A stretch of 64,000 nucleotides of DNA from Agriotes lineatus. Lineage: Eukaryota; Arthropoda; Insecta; Coleoptera; Elateridae. This document shows, in pieces, positions 20,802 through 31,534 of the stretch. The translations under genes were made by a program, and so were the position numbers. Location: positions 62,001 to 126,000 of the forward strand of contig CALNHX010003322.1 of assembly GCA_940337035.1 (NCBI GenBank). Direction: 5' to 3'. Numbering within the stretch: position 1 is the stretch's first letter; each line of letters opens with the position of its first letter. A model generated the notes under the pieces. The model saw only the letters and a program-made list of their open reading frames with translations. It was not told the DNA's origin and made no database searches.

Positions 20802-20992
20802 TGTAGAGTATGTACCAATAAGGGCGAGAATGCTAGTTTTAGGTAAACGGGCAAAGGATCCGTGTTGGGTGTAAGACGGAAGCCGGCAGTCGAGCGGTCA
20901 GTGTTAAGCCGACGGCTAAGTTGAGGGTTGTAAATAAAACTGTAGTTAAGTTACAATTTATTGTGTTTTATTTGAACCTCATAAACACCACA
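20802..20992 (+). repeat. 5' LTR
   Basis: It begins TGTAGAGTATG and ends CATAAACACCACA. An AATAAA-like signal (GTAAATAAAACTG) lies in its last third. It is identical to the 3' copy. Confidence 0.95.
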
Positions 20993-21010
20993 GTGGCGAC
21001 GAGGATAAAA
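20993..21010 (+). promoter_or_regulatory. tRNA primer-binding site
   Basis: GTGGCGACGAGGATAAAA immediately follows the LTR, the position of the minus-strand primer site. The TGGCGACGAG core suggests a serine tRNA primer, by analogy with Mag-type elements. Confidence 0.6.
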
Positions 21011-21098
21011 GTAAATTAAACAAGTGGTCCTCTAAGTGCAAAGGGTGCGCGCGTTTAATAGACTTAACACGGTGACGTGATTAAAAAGTGCAGAAACA

Positions 21099-22805
21099 AT
21101 GGCTGGATTAATCGGGTCCTTGGTAAAGTTCCACATGTCGGACGATTGGGTAATTTACCAGGAACGATTAGTGCAATTTTTCAATGCTAATTTAATCGGT
21201 CAGGAAGACGAAAAAAGACGCGCGGCTATTTTAATAAGCTTAGTGGGGCAGGAAACGTATAAATTATTACGCGATTTGTGTTTTCCGGAACTACCAAATG
21301 CGAAAACGTATAAACAATTGTGTGAACTTTTAAAGGGCCATTTTAGCCCTAAGATATCAGTTTATAGGGAGCGAATTGAATTTTATACGGCAACGCAAAA
21401 TAGAGACGAAGGTGTTAGTGATTGGCACGCGCGAATAAAGAAGCTCGCTGTGAATTGCAAATTTGGTAATAGACTGGACAGTGTATTACGTGACAAATTC
21501 GTCACTGGCTTATGTAAAGGGCCAATTTTGGACAAAATGTGTGAAGATGAATTCTCGGAAGCAGTAACATTAAGCATGATGGTGGATCTGGCTTTGCGGA
21601 AAGAAGCGACCTTACAAGCGCGGGATATCAAAACAAAGGACCTCAACTGGACCCGCAGCGAACGGACATTCAGCAAGGGCAGTAAAGCTGTCAAACAGAT
21701 GTCGGGAGCCGACCAGGCTTCAAACCGAGGACCAGTGGTGTCAACTTACAGGAAACCTCTTTGTAGTGCTATCGTAAATCCAAAAAAATGCTTCAAATGC
21801 AGGGCTTGCGGAAAAGATCATCAGGTAGGACAGATTTGTAAGTTTAAAAACTCAAGGTGTTTTAAATGCGGAATAGTGGGACATTTAGCACAGGTATGCA
21901 ATAGAAGTGTAACAATAAAAGCGAATTATTTAGATGACGAGCATGTAGAAGAAGAGTTCGCTATTTATAGTTTTAGCGCCAGAGCGAGTAGGGACCAACC
22001 TTTAGTAGCGTCGGTAGAAATAAATAATCATAAGTTAGACATGGAAATAGACAGTGGGGCAGCCATATCGTGTATTTCTAAACAGCTATATTTACAAAAA
22101 TTTTCTAATTATAAGCTTATAGATAGTAAGATTGTGATTAAGGAGTATACAGGCACTAAAAGTAAACCGTTAGGGTATTTTACGGTAGAGGTTAAGTACC
22201 AGGGTGAAAGGAAAGATGTAACCATATATGTTTTAGATGGAGATGGACCTCCACTTCTTGGTAGAAATTGGTTGAAAGCGTTTAATATAGGATTAGCTAA
22301 AATAGATACTAGGGAAGTAAACAAGATTGCGGTTAATAATGCAGAAATACTAGCTAGTGAATTTCCAGATTTATTTAAAAGTGAATTAGGAGCTTACAAG
22401 TACGGCGAAATTAGTTTAAAACTTAAACCTAATGCGAAACCGGTATTTTGTAAACCGCGACCAGTTCCGCTAGCCTATAAACAACAAGTTGAGGCAGAAT
22501 TGGAAAGATTAGAAAAAGAGGGTATCATTACGCCAATTGCCACGTCGGATTGGGAGACAGCATTAGTGCCAGTCCAGAAAGGCGATGGATCAATTAGGAT
22601 TTGCGCCGATTATAAACTTACATTAAATAAATATTTAGAAGAAGAAAAGTATCCCTTGCCCAGAATAGATCAAATTTTTGCAAGTTTACAGGGGGGACAA
22701 GAGTTTAGTAAAATAGACTTCAGTCAAGCCTATAATCAATTTTTATTGGATGAAGAATCTGCAAGAATGGCGGCATGGAGTACTCATAAGGAATATTTAA
22801 AATGA
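21099..22805 (+). CDS. Gypsy gag-protease-RT (N-terminal part of the polyprotein)
   Basis: Starts MAGLIGSLVKFHMSDDW, the retrotransposon gag matrix/capsid region. Two Cys-rich knuckles lie around residues 230-268 (CRACGKDHQVGQIC and CFKCGIVGHLAQVC). The protease has DSGAAISCIS (about residue 319, catalytic Asp). The RT begins near 450 (PVFCKPRPVP, ICADYKLTLN, FSKIDFSQAYNQF). Gag and pol share one frame with no programmed shift. The frame ends at HKEYLK* where relatives read HKG.F..NRLPF. A single missing G in a GG run (about 22789) explains the break. Confidence 0.93.
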   Translation: MAGLIGSLVKFHMSDDWVIYQERLVQFFNANLIGQEDEKRRAAILISLVGQETYKLLRDLCFPELPNAKTYKQLCELLKGHFSPKISVYRERIEFYTATQNRDEGVSDWHARIKKLAVNCKFGNRLDSVLRDKFVTGLCKGPILDKMCEDEFSEAVTLSMMVDLALRKEATLQARDIKTKDLNWTRSERTFSKGSKAVKQMSGADQASNRGPVVSTYRKPLCSAIVNPKKCFKCRACGKDHQVGQICKFKNSRCFKCGIVGHLAQVCNRSVTIKANYLDDEHVEEEFAIYSFSARASRDQPLVASVEINNHKLDMEIDSGAAISCISKQLYLQKFSNYKLIDSKIVIKEYTGTKSKPLGYFTVEVKYQGERKDVTIYVLDGDGPPLLGRNWLKAFNIGLAKIDTREVNKIAVNNAEILASEFPDLFKSELGAYKYGEISLKLKPNAKPVFCKPRPVPLAYKQQVEAELERLEKEGIITPIATSDWETALVPVQKGDGSIRICADYKLTLNKYLEEEKYPLPRIDQIFASLQGGQEFSKIDFSQAYNQFLLDEESARMAAWSTHKEYLK

Positions 22806-24700
22806 ATAGATTGCCATTTTCAATTTCCCCAGCAGCAGCTATATTCCAGAGACGCGTTGAGCAGTTATTGCAAGGCATTCCAGGTGTGTGTAATTTCCTG
22901 GACGATTTTATAGTTACCGGCAGAGACCGACAGGAGCACCTAAGTAATATTCGACAAGTGTTTCGACGCCTAACAGATGCTAATCTGACAGTGAAATGGG
23001 AAAAATGCGCCTTTTTCCAGGAAGAAGTAAGCTACCTGGGCCATGTTATCAGTAAAGAAGGTATCAGGAAAAGTGGCGATAAGGTGCAAGCAATTTTAAA
23101 TGCTCCGATTCCGAAAACAGTCACGCAGGTAAAATCTTTTGCAGGATTAGTGAATTATTATTCTAATTTTGTACCGAAGTTATCAGTTTTAATGAGCCCA
23201 ATTTACGAGTTATTGAAGCGAGACAAAGATTTTGACTGGGATGAAAGATGCAACGCAGCCTTCAAACGCATAAAAAATGAAGTGGCTTCAGATAAAGTGC
23301 TGGTACATTTTGACCCAGACAAGCCAATAGTATTGTCTTGTGACGCTTCGCAGCAGGGAGTAGCAGCGGCATTAGAGCACAAGATGCCAGATAGTTTTCT
23401 GCGACCCGTAGGGTTCGTCTCCAGGACACTAACCGATACCGAAAAGCGGTACTCGATGGTTGACAAAGAAGCCTTGGCGATTTATTATGGGGTCAAAAAA
23501 TTCCAACAATATTTACTAGGCCAACACTTCACATTACGGACGGACCATAAACCGTTAATAGCGATTTTTGGTGAACACAAGGGAATACCGGTAATGGCAG
23601 CAAGTAGATTGCAAAGATGGGCAATTTATCTTTCAGGATTTAATTATACAATTCAATACATTAAAGGTGTCAATAATCAGCCCGCGGATTACTTATCAAG
23701 ATCCCCGCTCGAGGAAGTAGACGAAGTTAGCCAGAAGAAAGAGCCGGCTACATATCTAAATTTCATTGAGGGATTCTACACGCCGATCAAAAGCGAGGAA
23801 ATGTGCAAGGCAACCGATAAGGACCCAATAATGCAGAAAATTCGAAAGTATGTCACAGGCGAATGGCCTACGACCACAACCGAAGAAGAAATAAAACCTT
23901 TTTACTTGAGGCGTAACGAAATAGGATTAGAGAACGGATGTTTGATGTGGGGTTATAGAGTGATCATTCCCAAGCAGTTAAGGAGCCAAATGCTACAGGA
24001 ATTACATGTAAGCCATATGGGCATTGTAAAAATGAAAGCTTTAGCACGGTCGTATTTTTGGTGGCCAGGCTTGGATGCCGAAATAGAGCGAACGGTCAAA
24101 GGGTGCTTGTCATGCCTAAAAACCAGGGATAGCCCACCAAAAGTAGAAGTGACTCCTTGGCCCGAACCAGAAAAACCATGGGAAAGAGTACACATAGACT
24201 TCTTAGGCCCTATCCGATCAAGTTATTTTTTAATTATTTTGGACGCGCACTCAAAGTGGGTTGAAGTATTTCCAATGACGGACATAACTTCCTACCGAAC
24301 TATCGGCAAATTGAGGGAAACTTTTTCAAGATTTGGGCTGCCAAGACTGTTAGTTAGCGACAACGGAAAGCAGCTAACATCGAAGGAGTTTAAACAATTC
24401 TTGGATAAGAACGGCATAGAACATAGAACATCGCCAACGTTCTACCCAGCGACCAATGGTGCAGCAGAGAATGCAGTAAAGACATTTAAAAGAGCGATAG
24501 GAGCAGCTTTACACGACGTTCGTAATAAGGGCGTTCCTTTAGAAACTTTAATATGTCGATTTTTATTTATCTATCGGAATACACCGCATTGCAGTACCAA
24601 AGCAAGTCCAGCAGAGCGAATGTTCGGAAGGAAACTAATGACAAGGTTAAGTTACACCAGCCCTAACGCGAATAGGGTTAGCAAACCAAACGATAAATAA
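22802..24700 (+). CDS. Gypsy RT-RNase H-integrase (C-terminal part, after frameshift)
   Basis: Continues directly from the previous frame (NRLPFSISPAAAIFQ). The RT catalytic box is FLDD (VCNFLDDFIVTG). RNase H shows LSCDASQQGVAAALEH, a later Glu (DKEALAIYYG) and Asp (RTDHKPL). The integrase zinc finger is HVSHMG...CLSCLKT, followed by HIDFLGP, VSDNGKQLTS and NGAAENAVKTF, the D-D-E triad. The frame is lost near 24655 after LMTRLSYTSPN. A functional polyprotein would read through both junctions. The product would copy RNA into DNA and integrate it. Confidence 0.93.
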   Translation: MNRLPFSISPAAAIFQRRVEQLLQGIPGVCNFLDDFIVTGRDRQEHLSNIRQVFRRLTDANLTVKWEKCAFFQEEVSYLGHVISKEGIRKSGDKVQAILNAPIPKTVTQVKSFAGLVNYYSNFVPKLSVLMSPIYELLKRDKDFDWDERCNAAFKRIKNEVASDKVLVHFDPDKPIVLSCDASQQGVAAALEHKMPDSFLRPVGFVSRTLTDTEKRYSMVDKEALAIYYGVKKFQQYLLGQHFTLRTDHKPLIAIFGEHKGIPVMAASRLQRWAIYLSGFNYTIQYIKGVNNQPADYLSRSPLEEVDEVSQKKEPATYLNFIEGFYTPIKSEEMCKATDKDPIMQKIRKYVTGEWPTTTTEEEIKPFYLRRNEIGLENGCLMWGYRVIIPKQLRSQMLQELHVSHMGIVKMKALARSYFWWPGLDAEIERTVKGCLSCLKTRDSPPKVEVTPWPEPEKPWERVHIDFLGPIRSSYFLIILDAHSKWVEVFPMTDITSYRTIGKLRETFSRFGLPRLLVSDNGKQLTSKEFKQFLDKNGIEHRTSPTFYPATNGAAENAVKTFKRAIGAALHDVRNKGVPLETLICRFLFIYRNTPHCSTKASPAERMFGRKLMTRLSYTSPNANRVSKPNDK

Positions 24701-25160
24701 CCTGCAGCAAACAGTTAAGAACAATAAACAACGGCAACAGTTTGCAGAGGGAGAGAATGTTATGGTGCGGGATTACCGCGATGTAAATAAAAAAGGATGG
24801 ACAGCAGCCACAATAAAAAAGAAGCTAGGACACGTGACCTACCTTTGCTCTATTATCGAAGATGGTCGTATATGGAAACGCCACGCGAATCAAATTATAC
24901 GTAGGCTGGTGGATGAAGGTAGCGGTCGCGAAGGAAAAGAGCTATGTAATAATAAGGTTAACATTAGTAATTGAATGAAAAAGATAGGTAATTTTTCAGA
25001 CGATAGACGGTTGATAGAACCTGTAGAATTAAATAATAGTAATAGCAATGTAAATCCTTTAGAAGGAGAGGGTAGTAACACTATGGCCTCCCCAATAATT
25101 AGGAAAAGTTTAAGGAAAATAAAAATGCCAGAAAGATTTGGTAATGTAGTTACACATTAG
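24701..25160 (+). pseudogene. Gypsy pol C-terminal tail, out of frame
   Basis: In a shifted frame the tail of pol continues: QQTVKNNKQRQQF, GENVMVRDYR and GHVTYLCSI, a chromodomain-free integrase C-terminus. A TGA at 24972-24974 interrupts it, and MKKIGNFSDDRR...IRKSLRKIKMPERFG continues to 25160. The last motif (RKS.R...PERF) is the usual Gypsy pol terminus. Two breaks beside identical LTRs are odd for such a young copy. Confidence 0.7.
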
Positions 25161-25211
25161 GAGATAGCAACTAGTAACATATGTAAAACATTTATATTAG
25201 TTTTCAACTTG

Positions 25212-25222
25212 TGACGGGGGTG
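25212..25222 (+). promoter_or_regulatory. Polypurine-tract position before the 3' LTR
   Basis: The G-rich TGACGGGGGTG directly precedes the 3' LTR, where plus-strand priming takes place. It is short for a polypurine tract. Confidence 0.5.
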
Positions 25223-25413
25223 TGTAGAGTATGTACCAATAAGGGCGAGAATGCTAGTTTTAGGTAAACGGGCAAAGGATCCGTGTTGGGTGTAAGACGG
25301 AAGCCGGCAGTCGAGCGGTCAGTGTTAAGCCGACGGCTAAGTTGAGGGTTGTAAATAAAACTGTAGTTAAGTTACAATTTATTGTGTTTTATTTGAACCT
25401 CATAAACACCACA
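25223..25413 (+). repeat. 3' LTR
   Basis: Same sequence as 20802-20992 and followed by the duplicated target ATAAA (25414-25418). Confidence 0.95.
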
Positions 25414-25436
25414 ATAAATGATAAGTTTGCGTTTTT

Positions 25437-26086
25437 ACTTCCTTTTACTACTATAAAGGAAGTATTGGATTCACCCCAAAATTCGAAATTGAGTTTTCAA
25501 CAGATCTTCACGTTTTAGAGTCCCCTGATCCCAAAAAAACATATTTTTTTTCATTGGTCTGTCTGTCTGTTTGTCTGCGTGTGTGTCTGTGAACAGAATA
25601 TCTCAAAAACGAAAAGAGGTATGGCATTGAAACTTCATATATAAGTTTTGTGTACTATGTAGATGAGACAGCAAGCTTTTGAATAAAATCGCATAACCGG
25701 AAGTAGGTGTTTACTCTTGTGATTTTTCAGTTTTTTTCGATTTTTTCAAAAACTGCTCTAACGATTTTTTTTAAATTTTACATTTTTCTTACATTTTTAA
25801 TGTGTATTGATGTGAGATAGGTGATTTTCCAGTTGAATACTTCTAAAGTGGGTTTCTTTTGTTTTTTTTTCTATTTTTTTTATTAACTCCTATTTTAAAT
25901 AAAACACCCGGTATATTATTACATTTTTGAATTCACCTTAAAATTCTAGAGAAAATTTGTCTCTTCAACTAACACTCGATTTTGTACCGTTTTTGTAGAA
26001 TTTGTAATTTTTGAAAATTTTTAACAAATGGTTAAAAATTAAAAATGAAATTTTTGACTAATTATAAGATCACTGTAAAAGGAAGT
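25437..26086. mobile_element. MITE-like element with 12-bp inverted ends
   Basis: Starts ACTTCCTTTTAC and ends GTAAAAGGAAGT. The interior is non-coding with T-rich tracts and a (TCTG)n-like run near 25557-25590. The phrase GGAAGTATTGGATTCACCCC near the left end resembles a repeat I have seen in other insect genomes. No target duplication was settled. Confidence 0.5.
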
Positions 26087-26517
26087 TGTGTGAGTGTATC
26101 ACACCAGATTTTTATACTTATAATTATGTTTTGAAAGTATTATGTGAAAGGTCGTATACTACGATCATATTGAGTACAATACGTCGTAATAATAATAATA
26201 ATAATAAATTATCTTTATTCTCCCACAATAATCAACAAATAACAATAGAAATAAAACACATCAATCATGTATAGAACCCTAGACATCGCTAATTAAAATG
26301 AGAGAACCAGAGGGCGAGGTTCAGATGAGCAATTGCTATTCCTCCCTGATCTACCACCTAAACCCTCATTTTATTAATTTAATTTTTAAAAGTATCTGCC
26401 TACTCTAACTTACAAACTAATTTCTGTGATATCTATATACACTCAATGTTTACAATTTAGTGATGCATCGCTATCAAACTCGATATGCATATATAAAACG
26501 CAAATAATAATGAAAAT

Positions 26518-29389
26518 CTAGTTATTCCACTGTTTCTGAAACAATTCCAAGCGCAATTTAGCCCTAAATTTTGTTAAGTGAAGATTCTTATACGTATTCG
26601 AAAGTCTGTTATACATAATATATATTTGAAAAGAAAATGATCGCTCATATAGAACCGAAGAGTGGAGAGGTGGCGAGATAAGACCTCTAAATCTCGTTGA
26701 AATATTATGTACATCAGTTCGGAAAGTAATTTTATTGTACAAATAGGCAGGAGTTTTAGTTGTCAAAATTCGATGAAAAAGACTTTGACATTGTAATAAT
26801 CTACGGTTTTTCATAGTCAGCCACCAGCATCAGCAAGTTTATGAGATATATGCTCATATTTTCTGATACCATATATAAATCTTAAGCAAGCGTTTTGCAT
26901 TTTTTGAATACGTTCAGTTGTTACACTATCAATGGCAGCATGGTAAATAGCGGAACAAAAATTAAACTGGGACAAAACAAAGGCTTCGCAAAGTCTTTTT
27001 TTAATTGGTTGGCTCAAGTAGGATCGGTGAGGATAAAGTTGTTTTAAATGTTGGTAACCTTAACAAATATATTTGGAAATCTGTTCACGATAGCGAAATG
27101 TATTATCAAGTAACAAACCCAAACTCTTAGCTTTGGTAATGATTGGAATTCTTACGTTATTAATGTGAATGTTCAATAGAGGAGATAAATAACTACACAT
27201 ATTTTTATTACCAAACAATAATACTGCTGATTTGTCGAGATTGATTTTAAGTGAATGCTGAACAGAAGCTTCATATATATAATTAAGATCATAATTAATT
27301 TTTTCCATAGCTTCTACCCAGTTTGAAGGACTGAACGACAGGTATAACTGAGTATCATCAGCATATTTGTGAACTTTAGAAAATTTTACGCAATTCATAA
27401 AAACTGAGGTATACAATGAATATAACAGAGGACCCAAGATCGATCCCTGTGGAACACCCTGCGATAAATGCATCGAACCAGAGGTACTGCTGTCTAATAT
27501 AACAGTTTGGGATCTATTATTCAAGTAACTGGTCAGCAATGATAGCGCATCTGGTCCAATACCAATATATCTCAGAATTGAAATCAAAGTATAATGATGA
27601 ACTGTATCAAAAGCCTTGCTATAATCCAACAAAACAAGAACAGTAATGTTACCTTGGTCAGTTGCAGCCAAAATATCGTCCGTTACCTTTAATAGAGCTG
27701 TTGTGCAGCTATACCCTGGCCTAAAACCGGATTGTACTGGAGGCAGAAAATTATGTTCATTGATATGAACGCTTAATTGATTGTGAATTGTTCTTTCGAG
27801 AACCTTCGACAGTGCTGGAAGAACGCTTATAGGGCGTAGGTCTTTAATTTCAACTGGTTGTTTAATTTTAGGAAATGGTTTAACCAAAGCATGCTTCCAA
27901 CACTGTGGAAATTTGTTTTCCAAGATACATGAATTTATAATATGAATAATGTATGGCAGAATTGTAGGACCACATAACTTGATCATAGTAATATTGATAT
28001 TATCACTACCAGTAGCATTAGATTTAAGTGAGTTTAAGATTTTGACTAAGGTGGGGTAATCAATAAGCGTAAAATTAAAATTTAAATGGTGATTTTCATT
28101 GCTGCCATACGTTTTTAAAATGTCAATTTGTCGATTTTGAGTTAAAGTTGCATCAACCTTAGGAATACTATTTTTAAAATAATCATTTAGAACATCAGGA
28201 TTAGATAGATGGTCTGGTATAGAAATTTGTTTTCTTGCACCTATTCCTAAAGCATTTAATCTTTTCCACAAGGTTTTATGTTCATTATTTATTGATATAA
28301 AATTAAAATAAGCCTTTTTTTCATTGTTTATAGTGCGTGTTGTTAAGTTTCTCAAAGATTTATAATACTCCCAGTGCTGAGGCAGTCTCGTTTGTCTATA
28401 TTTAGCTTTTGCTTTATTCTTAATGACATGAGATATTTCAAATTGTCCGTCAACCAGGGGGCATACGGCTTTCGAAAGCTGCATCTGACCAAGGGAGCAT
28501 GTTTGTCAAACAGTTGCAATATTTTTTCATTAAAAAACAGCAATTTCTCATCAATGTTATTAATTTCATAAATTTGATGCAGAGATATATATATATATAT
28601 AATCAAATCCCTTTTTTACCCGGAGGGTGTAAGGGTGATGCAGAGATAATGATTCTAAATCTTTATGAAACCCATCTAGGTCTATTTTATCAAAATTTCG
28701 AAAATTTCGAGTAACAGGCTTTACCTGAGGCTGTTTTAGAAGTATATCACAAAACACAAGATCATGATCTGCTAAGTAACAATCAATCACACCGCTGTCG
28801 CCAATCAACAAACTGTCAGTAACCAGGATCAGATCTATAAGGGAAGCCGAAGTTTTAGTAACTCTGGTTGGCTGATTAATAATTTGATTTAATTCAAAAG
28901 ATGTTAATACGTCCTGCAGGTAAATTGTAGATGGATTATCAGGCTTCAGAAAATCTATATTAAAATCACCAAGACATATTACATTTTCAGAGTAAAATAA
29001 AGAGAAGATAAAGAATTTTCACATTCATTTAAGAATAATAGGTAATTACGTTCAAGTGGATTATAAACAGTACCCACAACTATATTAATATTAGGTAACT
29101 TCAGAAGAATCCAAAGCTGCTCAATAATATTATTTGGCATACTGATAACTGAAAAATTAAGTGTATTACGTACATATATCGCTAATCCTCCACCTCGACT
29201 AGATCGATCATTTCTTACAAAATCATAACCGTCAACACAAACAAATTCATCCGTAATGTTATCAGTGAGCCATGTTTCAGAAACAGTTAGTATGTCAATT
29301 TGGTGTTCATATATAAATAGTCTTAAATCTTCAATTTTTGCTTGTATTGATCTTACATTTACGTGCGCTGTCCTGATATTGCCTGTCAT
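26518..29389 (-). pseudogene. LINE ORF2 (endonuclease-RT), several breaks
   Basis: Reads on the minus strand from MTGNIRTAHVNVRSI (29389). The endonuclease has SETWL, GGGLAIYVRN and GTVYNPLERN, with a stop at about 28979. A further endonuclease piece has DLILVTDSLLIG and LADHDLVF. A 48-bp insertion at 28588-28635 interrupts it. The RT (28484-27060) shows ISVLPALSKVLER, SGFRPGYSCTT, LLDYSKAFDTVHH, QGVPQGSILGPLLY and catalytic YADDTQLYLS. C-terminal pieces follow at 27017-26817 (RLCEAFVLSQFNFCSAIYH) and 26814-26518. All known LINE domains are present but split among frames. Confidence 0.85.
28575..28648. repeat. 48-bp insert flanked by a 13-bp direct repeat
   Basis: TGATGCAGAGATA occurs at 28575-28587 and 28636-28648. 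The 48 bases between consist of a (TA)n run and TCAAATCCCTTTTTTACCCG. On the minus strand this reads as the 3' end of a LINE or SINE with an AT-repeat tail, so it is probably a very short retroposed fragment. Confidence 0.7.
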
Positions 29390-29579
29390 AGGTTTACGAC
29401 AATTTCATGAACATTAAACAAAAATTTCGATAGCCATGCATCTCAAAAATAAAAATCGTTGTCACAACAAACCAAACAAAACAGAATACTTATCACTCAA
29501 CTTTGAATAATTCAAGCGAATGAGATAAATGATACATAAACTCAATCTGCTGCTGATAAAGTAAATAATAATTAAATAA

Positions 29580-29834
29580 TTAGTTAATAGTTGTTAAATT
29601 GTTCAAGGAAGCCACTTTATGTATCTCGTTATTAGTTTTAACAAATATGTTTCCATTGCTAGTAAACACATTTTTATTTCCGTACTTTGAGACAGCTTCT
29701 TTAACAATTAGGACGCGTTTATGGGTTAAATCTTCACGTATAATAATTTTTGAGCCTTTCAGCCGTGTTTTAGCTCGGTAAATAGCAGTTTTAATGCTTC
29801 GTCGGCAAAATTTTGCTATAATAACGTAACCCAC
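29580..29834 (-). pseudogene. LINE ORF1 C-terminus, Baculo_FP-like fold
   Basis: Minus-strand frame VIIAKFCRRSIKTAIYR, then KGSKIIIREDLTHKR and GNIFVKTNNEIHKV. The pattern (ifi.EDLT...R.L...A......V...nG.i.vk) matches the C-terminal domain of many LINE ORF1 proteins related to baculovirus FP. It would bind element RNA. It is cut at its 5' side near 29822, where base-element sequence resumes, so the first few residues belong to the flank. Confidence 0.65.
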
Positions 29835-30022
29835 TAAGTTTTTGAAAAAATAAAACTAAAATTAAATATGTTTTTGGAAAAGGTTACAAACGATTCAACA
29901 TAAACAAAATAATAAAATTCTGATTTACAGAAAGTCCTATTAAATCCAAAAGGTTTTTTGTGTGCCCTGAACAATAATTGTGGTTATTGGGGATACGACG
30001 TTTTGCACTTAAGCCATCGATA

Positions 30023-31534
30023 TATTTTTTTACATTTTCTGGTAGAGGTTTTTTTTTTCTTTCAACAATATAAATATTTTATGCACTTGCATAAGAAAAT
30101 TTTCGTGAAAAATTACAAAAACTTGTTCACAGTGGGAGGCCATGATACAAAACTATAAACAAAAGCGTAACTCAGAAAAACAAAACAAATAGTAGACAAA
30201 CGCTTTAACTGTCAGATTTCAGAATAATCTAAAGTGTTCTCTTGTATTATACTCTTGTGCTTTAATATTCAAATCAAAATATGGCCAGGTTTACTAACAA
30301 TGAAATGGTTGACATGTTGCAAGTATTCTTTGAATGCAGGAAAAATAGTGCGGAAGCTTTACGTATTTATCGAACACGGTATCCCGATAAGACAGGCTCC
30401 TTCCCGGCGAAAATTTAGTAAAGTAGAAGAAACGTTAAGGAATACGGGTTCCCTAAAGAAAATAAAGAGAGACCGCCAAGTACGAGATGAAAATTTGGAG
30501 TTGGATATTTTGTTAAGTGTAGAGCAAGATGCAAATACTTCAACACGAGAAATTGCACATAATCTTCAGGTGTCATGTAGCACAGTACATCACATTTTAA
30601 GAAAACATGATTTTAAACCATATAAGGTACATTTAGTGCATACTTTAGAAGCAAATGACCCTCTACGTTGAATTGAATTTTGTAATTACTTTGTAAACAG
30701 ACAGCAAGAGGATCCTAATTTTTACAGAAAAATATTATGGTCTGACGAATGCATTTTCCAATAACGGCTTATTTAATAGAAATCATCACTATTATTGGAG
30801 TACAGAAAATCCCAGAAATATTAGAGAAAATCGCTTTCAAAGAAGATTTAGCGTTAATGTATGGTGTGGGATTTTAAACGGAAGGTTGTTAGGACCTTAC
30901 TTTATTGACGGAACTCTAAATTCAGTTAGATACAACCAGTTTCTACGAAACCAATTACGGGAATATTTGAAACAATTGCCTCTTGCAGAATTTAATAACG
31001 TCATTTTTCAACAAGATCCATCTGTCCATAATTCTCTTATAAACACTAATTTCCTAAACGAAAATTTTGGACAGAATTGGATTGGCACAAATGGACCAAT
31101 TCAGTGGCCAGCTAGGTCCCCAGACTTAACTCCCCTTGATTTCTTTTTGTGGGGACACCTTAAGGACCTTGTTTTCGTTACACCACCAGAAAATATTGAT
31201 GATCTCAGAAAAAGGATTAGAAATGCTTGCCAAAGCATTCCTCAAGATATGCTTATAAACGCCGCAAGAAGTGTTAATAGACGAAGTCAAATTTGTATTG
31301 TCAATAATGGTTTACATATCGAACATTTGTTATAAATGGTTAGTTTTTTGTGTTCCCTTTTGTAAATAAATATTGTTTTGTTTTCTGAGTTACACTTTTG
31401 TTTATAGTTTTGTATCGTGGCCTCCCACCAATAAGTTTTTAAATTTTTCTCGAAAATTTTCTTGTGTAAGGGCATAAAATATTTATATTGTTGAAAAGAG
31501 AAAAAAAACTTCTACCAGAAAATGTAAAAAAATA
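30023..31534 (+). mobile_element. mariner/Tc1-type element with ~165-bp inverted repeats
   Basis: Starts TATTTTTTTACATTTTCTGG and ends with the inverse, CCAGAAAATGTAAAAAAATA. TA target duplications lie at 30021-30022 and 31535-31536. The paralogous empty site exists at about 9448-9465 in the other terminal repeat of the composite (...GACACTGTATATCGATGG), which fixes the boundaries. Inverted repeats cover about 30023-30188 and 31371-31534 with scattered mismatches. Confidence 0.93.
30281..31335 (+). pseudogene. mariner-type transposase, frameshifted
   Basis: Starts MARFTNNEMVDMLQVFF. A frameshift near 30415 leads to FSKVEETLRNTG and the second HTH (TSTREIAHNLQVSCSTVHHIL). A stop at 30669-30671 and a one-base deletion near 30762 follow. 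Catalytic blocks: WSDECIF (first Asp), FQQDPSVHN (second Asp) and WPARSPDLTPLDFFLWGHL (third acidic, Asp). Forty residues separate the second Asp from the Asp in PLDFFLWG, more than the 34 of classical mariner. The C-terminus is intact to 31335. At least three lesions make it inactive. Confidence 0.88.

Larger units (their letters stand above)
20802..25413 (+). mobile_element. Gypsy-type LTR retrotransposon, identical LTRs
   Basis: Complete structure: 191-bp LTRs at 20802-20992 and 25223-25413, identical by eye along their whole length, a 5-bp target duplication ATAAA (20797-20801 and 25414-25418), a primer-binding region directly after the 5' LTR, gag-pol, and a G-rich tract before the 3' LTR. 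Identical LTRs mean a very recent insertion. It landed just downstream of the stop codon of the DUF7869-like gene. The pol order (PR-RT-RH-IN) places it in Ty3/Gypsy; Mag-like affinity is a guess. Confidence 0.95.
26182..29822 (-). mobile_element. CR1/Jockey-group LINE, 5'-truncated in ORF1
   Basis: On the minus strand it runs from an ORF1 C-terminus at 29.8 kb to a (TAA)n tail at about 26182-26205. It interrupts the CGTCGTA-rich right part of the base element: CGTAA lies at both junctions (about 26176 and 29824) and could be part of the target duplication. ORF2 is broken repeatedly, so the copy is old compared with the Gypsy. Confidence 0.75.
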
